From M3007 sp040397785 (lineage in GTDB: Bacteria > Bacteroidota > Bacteroidia > Chitinophagales > Saprospiraceae), in NCBI GenBank assembly GCA_040397785.1, contig JBBAVI010000018.1, positions 6,267 to 70,266 of the forward strand: a DNA stretch of 64,000 nucleotides. Direction: 5' to 3'. Of this stretch, positions 26,744 to 35,785 are shown one piece after another. The number at the start of each line of letters is the position of its first letter. The first letter of the stretch is position 1. The notes beneath the pieces were generated by a model that saw nothing but the letters and a program-made list of their open reading frames with translations, had not been told where the DNA came from and made no database searches. A program made the translations under genes and the position numbers.

Positions 26744-27939
26744 ATGGGTAATTTTATGGTAAATGTGGCACCCTTGCCGGGCTCCGAGCGCTTTACAAAT
26801 ATTTTACCGCTGTGATATTGTTGGACAATCCGTTGTGAAAGGGAAAGCCCCAATCCCCAGCCCCGCGTTTTGGTTGAGTAGCCTGGCTTGAACACCGTTT
26901 TAAATTTATTCGCAGGTATTCCTTTGCCGGTATCGCTGATATCAATACAGGCAAAGTTGGCTTCCTTGTAAACGATGGCCGTTATCGTTCCTATTCCACC
27001 TTCAATGGCGTCAATGGCGTTGCGCAATAAATTTTCCACCACCCAGTCAAAAAGCGGCGGATTTATGGACACCATCAATGGAGGTTCGGCCTGGGGGTCT
27101 GGAAAAACGAAGGCTACTTTGCGCGGTGCCCGCCGTTGCATATAATCGCGACACAATTCAAGTTGCTCATATAAATTGACCGGTGACAATTCTGGCAGGG
27201 CACCTATTTTAGAAAAACGGTCGGCAACCAGTTCCAGGCGCGTTACGTCTTTCCCTAACTCATCGAACATCTCCAAATTCGACGCATTATCTTCATTGGT
27301 TAAGCGCAATGTTTCTATCCAGCCCAAAATGGCTGTAATAGGGGTACCCAGTTGATGGGCCGTTTCTTTGGCCATTCCCAGCCAAACTTGATTCTCCTCT
27401 GCCCTGCGTGCAGCACTAAAAGCCATATACCCAAATACAATGAACAAGCCAATCAGCAACAATTGAACAAAAGGATACCATTTAAGCTGGGATAACAACA
27501 CAGAATGGGCAAAATAAACCTTTTTAATAATCTGTTCTCGCGGAAGAGAAGCATCAATAGAGTCGACGGTACCACTTGCAAACATGGCATTGAGCGCTTT
27601 ACGCACCTTCGTCGTATCAATAGAAGGCCCCACACTTCCCTCCACATTGAGGGCATCTTCAATTTCGCCCGATTGGTTCACTAAAATGACCGGGATGGTG
27701 GTATTCAGCTCAAGCACCCGGGCTTCGAGGGTCAAATCGCAATGAAAAAACTGAAAGGTATCAATCTCCACCTTGTTCAAAGAGCGTTGCGCCTCCGTCC
27801 AAATTGAAACCTGCTGAATTTCACGTGCGGCCAGTTGGTCTGCAATATATTTGGTATAAACAAGCGACAATGATACAATCAGAATACCCCCGGCAGCCAG
27901 GTACCATTTCCAAGATGATTTACGGGCGTATATATCCAT
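26740..27939 (-). CDS. Sensor histidine kinase
   Basis: The 399-residue protein has membrane segments at about 12-29 and 156-174 that flank a periplasmic sensor of about 125 residues with no recognised fold. The kinase core follows: an H-box MAKETAHQLGTPITA with His195, an N-box ENLLRNAIDAI, G1 DTGKGIPANKF and G2 GWGLGLSLSQRI. The AHQLGTP form of the H-box is common in Bacteroidota kinases. No response regulator gene is adjacent, so it is an orphan. The stop overlaps the convergent membrane-protein gene. It lies divergent to the carotenoid operon, which may be coincidence. Confidence 0.9.
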   Translation of the reverse strand: MDIYARKSSWKWYLAAGGILIVSLSLVYTKYIADQLAAREIQQVSIWTEAQRSLNKVEIDTFQFFHCDLTLEARVLELNTTIPVILVNQSGEIEDALNVEGSVGPSIDTTKVRKALNAMFASGTVDSIDASLPREQIIKKVYFAHSVLLSQLKWYPFVQLLLIGLFIVFGYMAFSAARRAEENQVWLGMAKETAHQLGTPITAILGWIETLRLTNEDNASNLEMFDELGKDVTRLELVADRFSKIGALPELSPVNLYEQLELCRDYMQRRAPRKVAFVFPDPQAEPPLMVSINPPLFDWVVENLLRNAIDAIEGGIGTITAIVYKEANFACIDISDTGKGIPANKFKTVFKPGYSTKTRGWGLGLSLSQRIVQQYHSGKIFVKRSEPGKGATFTIKLPI

Positions 27940-28073
27940 TTTGTCCAGTAATTTCGAGTATTAGTGTTGTTTCGGATGGGGTTCACCATTTAATTATCGC
28001 CGTAAGAAACGGAATTCACTCAAAAAGATTTCACTTTTATCACTTTGTTTAACCTTATTTTGTGCCTATTAAA

Positions 28074-28081
28074 CAAAAATA
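28074..28081 (-). promoter_or_regulatory. -7 promoter box of the histidine kinase gene
   Basis: The minus strand reads TATTTTTG, a perfect -7 element, about 135 bp upstream of the kinase start. A -33 element is not clear. The 27940-28204 interval also must hold the carotenoid operon promoter, for which I see no convincing box. Confidence 0.4.
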
Positions 28082-28204
28082 GCTGTTTGTTGTTAGAGCA
28101 GGCGAATTATTAACCTTCCTAAACTCCCCGGATTGTATTGTTTTTTTGAATTTTGTGGGAATTATTAGAAAGCACCACTTTCTATCAAACCCATCTGCAT
28201 TATT

Positions 28205-29680
28205 ATGTCGAAAAAAGTTATTGTTATTGGTTCGGGTTTTGCGGGTTTATCTGCTGCATGCAGCCTGGCGGCTGATGGTTTTAGTGTTACCGTTTTGGAA
28301 AAAAATGATGTTCCTGGTGGGCGCGCACGCAAATTTACACAAGATGGTTTTATGTTTGATATGGGGCCGTCCTGGTATTGGATGCCTGATGTATTCGAGC
28401 AGTTTTTTGCCCGTTTTGGAAAAAAAGTATCCGATTATTATCATTTAACCCGCCTGGATCCATCTTACAGGGTTTGGTTTGGTGAAGATGACAAGATGGA
28501 TGTACCTGCCAATATGGAAGCCCTGGAGGCCATGTTTGAGCACTACGAACCTGGCAGCACCCCTCAATTGCGCAAATTTTTGAAAGAAGCCGGGTATAAA
28601 TACCAGGTGGGCATGAATGATTTTGTGCGAAAACCCAGCCTGAGTATCTTGGAATTTGCAGATTGGCGCATTGTTTCGAGCATGTTTCGTCTCCAGATGT
28701 TTACATCGATGTCAAAGCATGTGCGGCAACTTTTCAAAAATGAGAAATTGATCAAACTGCTCGAATTTCCGGTATTATTCCTCGGTGCTACCCCGCAAAA
28801 TACCCCTGCAATGTATAGCCTGATGAATTATGCCGATATGCAACTGGGCACCTGGTACCCGACGGGGGGTATGCACCTGATTATCGAGGGCATGATTGAA
28901 ATGGCGACCGAACTTGGCGTAGAAATTTTGTTAAACCAGGAAGTATCTCGACTGGAAGTACAAGAAAAGCGCGTTTCTAAAGTAATCACTACCGATGGGA
29001 GCACCTACTTGGCTGATGTAGTTGTAGGCGCTGCCGATTACCATCACATTGAAACCAAATTATTGCCCCCGGAAGCACGCAATTACTCCGATCGCTATTG
29101 GGAAAGTCGCACCATGGCGCCCTCCTGCCTGCTTTATTATGTAGGGGTCAACAAACGCCTCAAAAACCTCCTGCACCACAACCTCTTTTTTGACACCGAC
29201 TTTGGTCTGCATGCAAAAGAGATTTATGATACGCCGAAGTGGCCCGAACAGCCGCTCTTTTATGTGAGCGCTCCCTCCATCACCGACCCCAACGTGGCAC
29301 CAGAAGGGCATGAAAACCTGTTTTTCTTGATCCCGGTAGCACCCGGATTGGAAGATACGCCCGAAATCAGGGAAAAATACTTTGATATTATCCTTAAACG
29401 CCTCGAACACTTTACCGAACAGCCCATTCGAGAACATATCGTGTACAACCGCTCGTATGCGCATGCCGATTTCATACAGGATTACCATGCATTCAAAGGA
29501 AATGCTTATGGCCTGGCCAATACCCTGCTCCAAACCGCCTTTTTAAAACCCAGACTCAAAAACCGCCACCTGCATAACCTGTATTACACCGGGCAACTGA
29601 CCGTGCCTGGTCCGGGCGTCCCCCCATCTTTGATCAGTGGACAAGTGGTTGCATCTGAAATTCAGCAAAAATTTAAATAA
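28205..29680 (+). CDS. crtI: Phytoene desaturase
   Basis: The 491-residue protein is a CrtI-type flavoprotein. The N terminus has the FAD-binding dinucleotide fold VIVIGSGFAGLSAACSL with the acidic residue in VLEKND and the conserved GGRA. The C-terminal end has the carotenoid oxidoreductase signature LYYTGQLTVPGPGVPPSLIS. It introduces double bonds into phytoene to give neurosporene, lycopene or related products, in the membrane. The crtB gene starts 6 bp downstream, making a standard crtI-crtB operon. No cyclase or hydroxylase gene is nearby, so the end pigment cannot be inferred. Confidence 0.96.
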   Translation: MSKKVIVIGSGFAGLSAACSLAADGFSVTVLEKNDVPGGRARKFTQDGFMFDMGPSWYWMPDVFEQFFARFGKKVSDYYHLTRLDPSYRVWFGEDDKMDVPANMEALEAMFEHYEPGSTPQLRKFLKEAGYKYQVGMNDFVRKPSLSILEFADWRIVSSMFRLQMFTSMSKHVRQLFKNEKLIKLLEFPVLFLGATPQNTPAMYSLMNYADMQLGTWYPTGGMHLIIEGMIEMATELGVEILLNQEVSRLEVQEKRVSKVITTDGSTYLADVVVGAADYHHIETKLLPPEARNYSDRYWESRTMAPSCLLYYVGVNKRLKNLLHHNLFFDTDFGLHAKEIYDTPKWPEQPLFYVSAPSITDPNVAPEGHENLFFLIPVAPGLEDTPEIREKYFDIILKRLEHFTEQPIREHIVYNRSYAHADFIQDYHAFKGNAYGLANTLLQTAFLKPRLKNRHLHNLYYTGQLTVPGPGVPPSLISGQVVASEIQQKFK

Positions 29681-29686
29681 AACACC

Positions 29687-30529
29687 ATGGATCATCTTGC
29701 GCTATACCATGCTACCTGCGCCGAATGCAGCAAACTGATCACGACGCGTTATTCAACTTCGTTTTCGTTAGGTATTCGGGTATTTCACAAACGCCTCAGA
29801 ACGCCTATTTACGCAATTTATGGGTTCGTAAGGTTTGCTGATGAAATTGTAGATACTTTCCACGAATATGACAAATCCAGCTTATTTGAGCGTTTTCGGA
29901 AAGAAACCTATCTCGCTATTGAGGAAAAGATCAGCCTGAACCCGGTATTGCATGCGTTCCAGCAAACGGTACACCAATATAATATTGAACCCGAGCTGAT
30001 TGAAGCCTTTTTGCGCAGTATGGAAATGGATTTGCACAATGACGCTTATGATCCCAGTGGATATGACGAATACATTTATGGTTCAGCAGAAGTAGTAGGC
30101 TTGATGTGCCTGCGGGTGTTTGTAGAAGGCAATGAGGAGGCGTACCAAAAACTCAAAGAACCTGCGCGTAAATTGGGCGCTGCGTTTCAAAAAATCAATT
30201 TCCTGCGCGATATAAAGAGTGACTTTGACGAACGCGGTCGGGTGTATTTCCCGGGTGTGAGTTTTCAGAGTTTCACCAATGAGCAAAAACTCCAGATTGA
30301 ACGCGATATCAAATCTGATTTCGATGAAGCCTTGGAAGGGATTCGCAGCCTGCCGGAAAGTTCCCGGTTTGGTGTGTACCTCGCTTATAAATATTACACC
30401 CAACTGTTTTCTAAAATCAGCAGAGCAAGTGCGCAACATGTTGCAGAAAAACGCTTCCGGGTATCCGATAAACGCAAAATTTATTTACTTTTTAGTTCCG
30501 CCTTACGGCATCGACTTAATTTTTTATAA
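29687..30529 (+). CDS. crtB: Phytoene synthase
   Basis: The 280-residue enzyme belongs to the squalene/phytoene synthase family. It shows the two aspartate-rich motifs that bind diphosphate through magnesium: DEIVD in FVRFADEIVDT at about 51-55, and the second in INFLRDIKSDFDERGRVYFP at about 170-190. STSFSLGIR near the N terminus is typical. It condenses two geranylgeranyl diphosphate molecules head-to-head to phytoene. It is the second gene of crtI-crtB and is followed by a 10-bp hairpin. Confidence 0.95.
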   Translation: MDHLALYHATCAECSKLITTRYSTSFSLGIRVFHKRLRTPIYAIYGFVRFADEIVDTFHEYDKSSLFERFRKETYLAIEEKISLNPVLHAFQQTVHQYNIEPELIEAFLRSMEMDLHNDAYDPSGYDEYIYGSAEVVGLMCLRVFVEGNEEAYQKLKEPARKLGAAFQKINFLRDIKSDFDERGRVYFPGVSFQSFTNEQKLQIERDIKSDFDEALEGIRSLPESSRFGVYLAYKYYTQLFSKISRASAQHVAEKRFRVSDKRKIYLLFSSALRHRLNFL

Positions 30530-30566
30530 AACACCACCACCACCGTATTAACCCACTAATAATGAA

Positions 30567-30594
30567 GAAGGCTGCCGGGGGACTGGCAGCCTTC
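30567..30594 (+). terminator. Hairpin after the crtI-crtB operon
   Basis: GAAGGCTGCC (30567-30576) and GGCAGCCTTC (30585-30594) form a perfect 10-bp stem with an 8-nt loop, 38 bp beyond the crtB stop. The following AAATTT is only a weak U-tract, so efficient termination is likely but not certain. Confidence 0.6.
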
Positions 30595-30649
30595 AAATTT
30601 CACGAAGGTGTACTTGGATTAAAGCAATGGAAAATTTCAGGCGGGGGCC

Positions 30650-30742
30650 TTAGCGGCGCACACCTGCTGTCAAATAAGAGGCAACTTGAGGTAGCGCTCT
30701 AACCAACAGCAACGCCGCGATTGTAACATAAAGAATAAGCAT
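30650..30742 (-). CDS. Possible 30-residue hydrophobic peptide
   Basis: A short frame reads MLILYVTIAALLLVRALPQV and ends SYLTAGVRR. It is one predicted membrane helix with a basic C-terminal end, the shape of small membrane peptides. No promoter box or ribosome-binding site is evident, and it could be chance in an otherwise gene-free 560-bp interval (30530-31090). That interval otherwise holds the crtB hairpin, AT-rich sequence and the promoter of the next operon. Confidence 0.25.
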   Translation of the reverse strand: MLILYVTIAALLLVRALPQVASYLTAGVRR

Positions 30743-31020
30743 AATAGAAACGGATTGGAAAGTGAGTAAATAATGTTTGATTAAAAAAAACAGATTATGA
30801 AATAAAATCAACACTCAAAGATGAATCGTTTCATTCACATATTGTACATATCAATGATTTTTTTTTGTTAATTCGTTTTAAAATAAAAATTCTGCCTTCT
30901 GTTCGCTCCTTTTTAACTATTTTTGCATCAGAATTATCCAGTCTTCTCTAAAGTCAACTTACCTTGTCGACTTTAAACAGGTCGATCCCCTTGCCTGTTT
31001 TCATGTAATGCTTATTTTCT

Positions 31021-31049
31021 TTTGCCAATTCAGAAATTACCTATTTTTG
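31021..31049 (+). promoter_or_regulatory. Promoter of the capnine-type operon
   Basis: TTTG (31021-31024) and TATTTTTG (31042-31049) match the Bacteroidota consensus with a 17-nt spacer. The predicted transcript start near 31055 lies downstream of the ATG at 31022, which supports the ATG at 31091 as the true start of the first gene. Confidence 0.6.
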
Positions 31050-31090
31050 TATTGGCAAGTTATCCGTATTCATTTCAAAAAGTTTTGGGA

Positions 31091-32092
31091 ATGGTTTTCA
31101 ATAATATCCTTGAAACAATCGGCAAGACCCCACTGATCCGATTAAACCAGATAGTAGCCCATATGCCAGCTACCGTGTACGCTAAAGTGGAATCTTTCAA
31201 CCCAGGCCTAAGCGCAAAAGACCGAATCGCCCTGCACATGATCGAACGTGCCGAACGGTTAGGCCAATTGAAACCCGGCGCTACCATCGTAGACGCCACC
31301 AGCGGCAATACTGGCTTTAGCCTTGCCATGGTTTGCGCCATCAAAGGATACAAATGCGTATTGACCGTTACCAGCAAAATTTCGGAAGACAAAATGAACA
31401 ACCTCAAGGCCATGGGCGCAGAGGTAATTCTTTGTCCGCAAGACGCAAAACCAAACGATCCCAACTCTTACTACCGCCGCGCCGAACAGTTGGCAAAAGA
31501 TATTCCCGGCGCTTTTTATGTCAACCAGAATTTCAACCACGACAACGCCGACGCCCACTACCTGAGCACGGGGCCCGAAATTTGGGAACAAACCCACGGC
31601 CGCATCACCCACCTCATTGGAAGCACCAGCACCGGCGGTACCCTTTGCGGTTCGGGCAAATACCTGAAAGAACAAAATCCCGCGTTAAAAATCATCGCAG
31701 TAGATGCCTTTGGCTCTGTTTTGAAAAAATACCATGAAACAGGCATTTACGACGAAAACGAAATCTATTCCTACCGCATCGAAGGCACCGGCAAAAATAT
31801 CATTCCCGCCAACCTCGACTTTGGCCTGGTGGATCGTTTCGTGAAAGTAACTGATAAAGACAGTGCCTTGCGTGCACGCGCCATCGCGCGCCAGGAAGGC
31901 ATGCTCGTAGGTTATTCCAGCGGCGGCGCGCTCCAGTGCTTGGAGCAAATAAAAAGTGAACTGACCGCCGATGATGTAATCGTACTTATCTTTGCCGACC
32001 ACGGCTCTAAATATGTCAGCAAAATATTCAGCGACAGCTGGATGGAAGCACAAGGATTCCTGGAACCCAATGTAGCTTCAGTAGAGGCATAA
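31091..32092 (+). CDS. capA: Cystathionine beta-synthase-like PLP enzyme; likely cysteate synthase
   Basis: The 333-residue protein is a fold type II PLP enzyme. Lys43 in FNPGLSAKDR holds PLP, SGNTG at 71-75 binds the substrate carboxylate, and STSTGGT is the phosphate-binding loop. It lacks the C-terminal CBS pair. By similarity alone it is a cystathionine beta-synthase/cysteine synthase. The next gene, 67 bp downstream, encodes an alpha-oxoamine synthase. This pairing matches the capnine pathway of Bacteroidota, where CapA (close to cystathionine beta-synthase) makes cysteate from O-phosphoserine and sulfite. The function is therefore inferred from context. A plain role in cysteine metabolism remains possible. 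Confidence 0.7.
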   Translation: MVFNNILETIGKTPLIRLNQIVAHMPATVYAKVESFNPGLSAKDRIALHMIERAERLGQLKPGATIVDATSGNTGFSLAMVCAIKGYKCVLTVTSKISEDKMNNLKAMGAEVILCPQDAKPNDPNSYYRRAEQLAKDIPGAFYVNQNFNHDNADAHYLSTGPEIWEQTHGRITHLIGSTSTGGTLCGSGKYLKEQNPALKIIAVDAFGSVLKKYHETGIYDENEIYSYRIEGTGKNIIPANLDFGLVDRFVKVTDKDSALRARAIARQEGMLVGYSSGGALQCLEQIKSELTADDVIVLIFADHGSKYVSKIFSDSWMEAQGFLEPNVASVEA

Positions 32093-32159
32093 TAAACCGC
32101 AAGACGCCTGTACAGCCCAAACTCAATCACATTTTTTCAATTATCATTCCTGTATCGAG

Positions 32160-33404
32160 ATGGATTTGTTCGATAGAATTTTGAAACAATCCGGCCCGCT
32201 TGGCAAATACGCCGAAGTAGCCGAAGGTTATTACATGTTCCCACGCCTCGAAGGCGCATTGGGAAATCGTATGCTTTTTAAAGGCCGCGAAGTAATTTGT
32301 TGGAGTATCAACAACTACTTAGGCCTCGCCAACCACCCCGAAGTACGCCAGGCTGATGCTGAAAGCGCTGCCAAATGGGGCCTCGCGTACCCAATGGGCG
32401 CGCGTATGATGTCAGGCGAAACCGGTCAGCACCGCAAATTGGAAACCGAACTGGCCCATTTTGTCGGCAAAGAAGACGGTTACCTGCTCAATTATGGCTA
32501 CCAGGGTATTATGTCGGTGATCGACGCGCTGCTTACCCGCCACGATGTGGTGGTGTACGACGCAGAAAGCCACGCCTGTATTGTAGATGCCTTGCGCATG
32601 CACTTGGGCAAACGGTTTGCCTTTATCCACAACGACATCAGCAGCCTCGCCAAAAACCTCGACCGCGCCAAAAAACTCGTGGAAGAAACAGGAGGCGGTA
32701 TCCTCGTGATCACCGAAGGCGTATTTGGTATGCGCGGCGACCAGGGTAAATTGCGTGAAATCGTAGCCCTGAAAGAAACGTATGGCTTCCGACTGCTCAT
32801 CGACGACGCCCACGGCTTCGGAATGCTCGGCAAAACCGGCGCCGGAACTGCCGAAGAACAAGACGTTACCGAGGATGTAGACCTGTATTTCAGCACGTTT
32901 GCCAAAAGTATGGCCCTCATCGGCGCCTTTATCGCAGGCCAACCTGAAATCATCCGCTTCCTGCGGTATAACATGCGCTCCCAGATTTTTGCCAAATCAC
33001 TGCCGATGCCCATCGTGGAAGGCGGCTTGAAACGGTTTGAATTGCTAAAAAACAAGCCCGAACTGCGCGAAAAACTGTGGTCGAATGTATACAAACTGCA
33101 GGACGGTCTGCGCAGCCGCGGATTTGACCTGGGCGATACCAATACCTGCGTAACCCCTGTCTATCTGCAAGGCGAACCGGAAGAAGCCATGGCGTTGGTA
33201 AAAGACATGCGCGAAAATTACAGCGTATTCTGCTCCATCGTGGTGTATCCGGTGATTCCTAAAGGCATGATCATTCTCCGCCTGATTCCTACTGCTGCCC
33301 ATACCGACGAAGATATTCAACTGACTTTAGAGGCATTTACGGCCATTGGAGAAAACTTGAAAGCCGGGAAGTATAAGAATTATGTGCCGGAGACGATTGG
33401 TTAA
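32160..33404 (+). CDS. capB: Alpha-oxoamine synthase; likely cysteate-C-fatty acyltransferase
   Basis: The 414-residue enzyme is a fold type I PLP protein of the family that includes serine palmitoyltransferase, KBL and BioF. Motifs are DDAHGFGMLG at 215-224 (Asp and His against the PLP ring) and TFAKSMALIGAF with the PLP lysine Lys249. SNNYLGL-like sequence (INNYLGLANHPEVRQA) opens the fold. Such enzymes condense an acyl thioester with an amino acid with loss of CO2. Next to the CapA-like gene, the likely reaction is cysteate plus branched acyl-CoA or -ACP to dehydrocapnine. Serine palmitoyltransferase for sphingolipids is the main alternative. A dehydrocapnine reductase gene is not in the window. 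Confidence 0.7.
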   Translation: MDLFDRILKQSGPLGKYAEVAEGYYMFPRLEGALGNRMLFKGREVICWSINNYLGLANHPEVRQADAESAAKWGLAYPMGARMMSGETGQHRKLETELAHFVGKEDGYLLNYGYQGIMSVIDALLTRHDVVVYDAESHACIVDALRMHLGKRFAFIHNDISSLAKNLDRAKKLVEETGGGILVITEGVFGMRGDQGKLREIVALKETYGFRLLIDDAHGFGMLGKTGAGTAEEQDVTEDVDLYFSTFAKSMALIGAFIAGQPEIIRFLRYNMRSQIFAKSLPMPIVEGGLKRFELLKNKPELREKLWSNVYKLQDGLRSRGFDLGDTNTCVTPVYLQGEPEEAMALVKDMRENYSVFCSIVVYPVIPKGMIILRLIPTAAHTDEDIQLTLEAFTAIGENLKAGKYKNYVPETIG

Positions 33405-33430
33405 GAGGTAGCATTGCAACTATAGGCATT

Positions 33431-33473
33431 AAAAAAGCCGGCTTATCCTTTTATGGGATAGACCGGCTTTTTT
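33431..33473. terminator. Bidirectional intrinsic terminator
   Basis: AAAAAAGCCGG (33431-33441) pairs with CCGGCTTTTTT (33463-33473), extended inside by TATCC with GGATA. It has T-runs in both directions and sits between the convergent capB-like and PhoD-like genes, so it can end both transcripts. Confidence 0.85.
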
Positions 33474-33489
33474 ATTTTAAGTTTACTCC

Positions 33490-34662
33490 CTAATACTTCA
33501 CCATAATCGTCTGAAACAATTCATTCTGCAAACCACGCACTTCCATCGTAACGGTCGGTTTGGAGCCTTCCCACTGTACTTTTAGCAGACCAAAATTGCG
33601 TTTGACAACCATATCGCCTACCCGAAACTTATTGGCTTCGGTGGTACCGGAACGGATGTGCGTAATCCCACTGGAGGTAAAATCGTACAAGGGATACGGC
33701 AGTCCCTGCAAATCCATTTTTGAAATCTCGGCCATGTGGCGGTCGCCCGAAAGAATGATCAGGTTTTTAGGCTTGACAGATGAAATTAACCCGAGCAACT
33801 TTTTCCGGGCATTGGGGAAGTTACCCCATTTTTCATACGGGTGTTCATCGGCAATGACCTGCACCGAGGAGCACAGGATATTGAGATTGGCCTGGCTGTT
33901 ACGCAATTCCTGTTCCAGCCATTTCCATTGGGCAGCGCCTAAAATATCGCCTTCCATATTGGGCAAATAGCGTTTTTGCTTGGAAGGATCTGCGTACAAG
34001 GTATCCCGGAAGTACCGGGTATCCAGCACGATCACTTTGATTTTTTGTCCGGGTTTCCCAAAAGTGTAGGCAGTATAAGCCCCTTCTCGTCTCCGGGTGA
34101 TATGATTTGCAGGCACATCTAAAAAATCAAGCAGACATTTTTTGGAAGCCTTTTTAAAAGGATATCCACCCGCAGCATCGTTGTACCCGTAATCATGGTC
34201 GTCGTACACCCCGACAATCTGGGCTTTGGCGCGTAAGTTTTTATACTCCGGACCATTTTTCAGTTTTTTATAATAACCAGCCAATACCTTCATATTAGAA
34301 GTATCAGCGTATACGATGTCACCGAGCCAAATCCACAAATTGGGGTTATTGGTGGCAACGGCATTCCACATGGTTTGTGGCTTATCTAACCTATTACAAG
34401 AACCAAAAGAAATGACCGATAAAGATACCGTGGTATCAATCGCTTTGGGCCTAGAAGCATCCAAATCCACCATTTCAAGGCTTTCTGGTGCTTCACGCTC
34501 GGTCAGCTGATCGGGTGTTTTTGTTTTGGCGGCAGGATTTGTATTCGTTTTATTTACTTGTCCTGGACTTCCTCCGGGCTTAACGGTTTCTTTTTGAGCA
34601 AATACAGGCGACAACATCAGCACCCAACAAAGAAGCGAAACAACAAAGCGCAATTTATTCAT
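33490..34662 (-). CDS. Secreted PhoD-like phosphatase
   Basis: The 390-residue protein has a signal peptide (VVSLLCWVLMLSPVFAQ) and a low-complexity Pro/Thr/Lys linker to about residue 55. The metallophosphatase core follows: FGSCNRL, LWIWLGDIVYAD, VGVYDDHDYGYND and ILSGDRHMAEIS, the metal-ligand motifs of the PhoD-like alkaline phosphatase family. These bind iron and calcium or similar metals and hydrolyse phosphomono- or diesters. It would act in the periplasm or outside the cell. No Tat twin-arginine motif is visible, unlike classic PhoD. It is monocistronic and ends at the bidirectional terminator. Confidence 0.88.
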   Translation of the reverse strand: MNKLRFVVSLLCWVLMLSPVFAQKETVKPGGSPGQVNKTNTNPAAKTKTPDQLTEREAPESLEMVDLDASRPKAIDTTVSLSVISFGSCNRLDKPQTMWNAVATNNPNLWIWLGDIVYADTSNMKVLAGYYKKLKNGPEYKNLRAKAQIVGVYDDHDYGYNDAAGGYPFKKASKKCLLDFLDVPANHITRRREGAYTAYTFGKPGQKIKVIVLDTRYFRDTLYADPSKQKRYLPNMEGDILGAAQWKWLEQELRNSQANLNILCSSVQVIADEHPYEKWGNFPNARKKLLGLISSVKPKNLIILSGDRHMAEISKMDLQGLPYPLYDFTSSGITHIRSGTTEANKFRVGDMVVKRNFGLLKVQWEGSKPTVTMEVRGLQNELFQTIMVKY

Positions 34663-34758
34663 GCGGCGGTCAAAAACAATGATTTAAAAGTTGAATGCTT
34701 TTAAACGTAAACTTTACAAAAATCGTACAACTGTATAATCACAATATGAAAACGACCT

Positions 34759-35760
34759 TTATTTTAAAGGCAAAAGTCCCGCTATTTCCCGCACTTCCCG
34801 TAAAGTTTGCTGCGCGGTTTTGCGAATTTCGGCGCTACTTTCCTGAATTTGCGCTTTCACCTTGCGTTTGTCGGCATTCAATTCGGCCAAACGTTCGCGG
34901 AAGGGATTAATCAAGCCAACCAATGCATCCGCTACCGCCTCCTTCAAAGCGCTGTATTTGAGGGTACCGGCTTTATAATCGTCCATCAAACTATCGTGCA
35001 ATTCCATGCTGTTGCAGGCGCGCAAGAGTTCAAACAAATTGGCCACGCCGGTGCTCATTTCACCTGCCGGGGTGTCACCGGTATCCGTTACGGCCGATTT
35101 AATTTGTTTGCGCACCCTATCTTCTTCACCAAACAGGTTGATATAATGCTTTTCGCCCAGGCTTTTGCTCATTTTTCGATTCGGATCGGCGGGCGAAAGG
35201 ATTTTAGGTGTATCCGTAAACAACGGCTCCGGAATTTGGAAATACTCCTTGCCAAACTGGCTATTAAAACGTTGTGCAATGTTGCGCGACAATTCGAGGT
35301 GTTGTTCCTGGTCTTTGCCCACGGGTACGTAATGCGCGTGGTACATCAGGATATCTGCCGCTTGCAGCACCGGATAGGTAAACAAGCCCAGGCTCACAAA
35401 AGCGTCTTTGTCTTTTTCGTGCAATTGGTCTGTTTTATCCTTAAATTGCGTCATGCGGGTAACCTCGCCATAAGGCACTACACAATTCAGCACCCAGGCG
35501 AGTTCGGCATGTTCGGGCACCAGACTTTGCACAAAAAGGTGTTCGGGGTTCACGCCACAAGCAGTAAGCCAGAAAACCATGTTCCAGGTATTTTCCCGCA
35601 ATTTTTCGGGATTATAAGGCATGGTCATGGAGTGATAATCGACCACACAAAAAAAGCAATTGTATTCCTCTTGCAGGCGCACCCAGTTTTGAACCGCGCC
35701 GAAGTAGTTTCCAATGTGCAAATCGCCCGTAGGCTGGATACCAGACAAAACATTTTTCAT
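34759..35760 (-). CDS. trpS: Tryptophanyl-tRNA synthetase
   Basis: The 333-residue enzyme is a class I aminoacyl-tRNA synthetase of the usual TrpRS length. It has HIGN (residues 15-18, in GDLHIGNYFGAVQNW) and KMSKS (in PNRKMSKSLGEKHYI). It charges tRNA-Trp in the cytoplasm. I chose the ATG at 35760, giving MKNVLSGIQPTG; a TTG three codons earlier is possible but less likely. It starts 25 bp after the ridA stop on the same strand, so the two are probably one operon. Confidence 0.97.
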   Translation of the reverse strand: MKNVLSGIQPTGDLHIGNYFGAVQNWVRLQEEYNCFFCVVDYHSMTMPYNPEKLRENTWNMVFWLTACGVNPEHLFVQSLVPEHAELAWVLNCVVPYGEVTRMTQFKDKTDQLHEKDKDAFVSLGLFTYPVLQAADILMYHAHYVPVGKDQEQHLELSRNIAQRFNSQFGKEYFQIPEPLFTDTPKILSPADPNRKMSKSLGEKHYINLFGEEDRVRKQIKSAVTDTGDTPAGEMSTGVANLFELLRACNSMELHDSLMDDYKAGTLKYSALKEAVADALVGLINPFRERLAELNADKRKVKAQIQESSAEIRKTAQQTLREVREIAGLLPLK

Positions 35761-35785
35761 AGCAAACAAGGCCTTGATTTACCGT

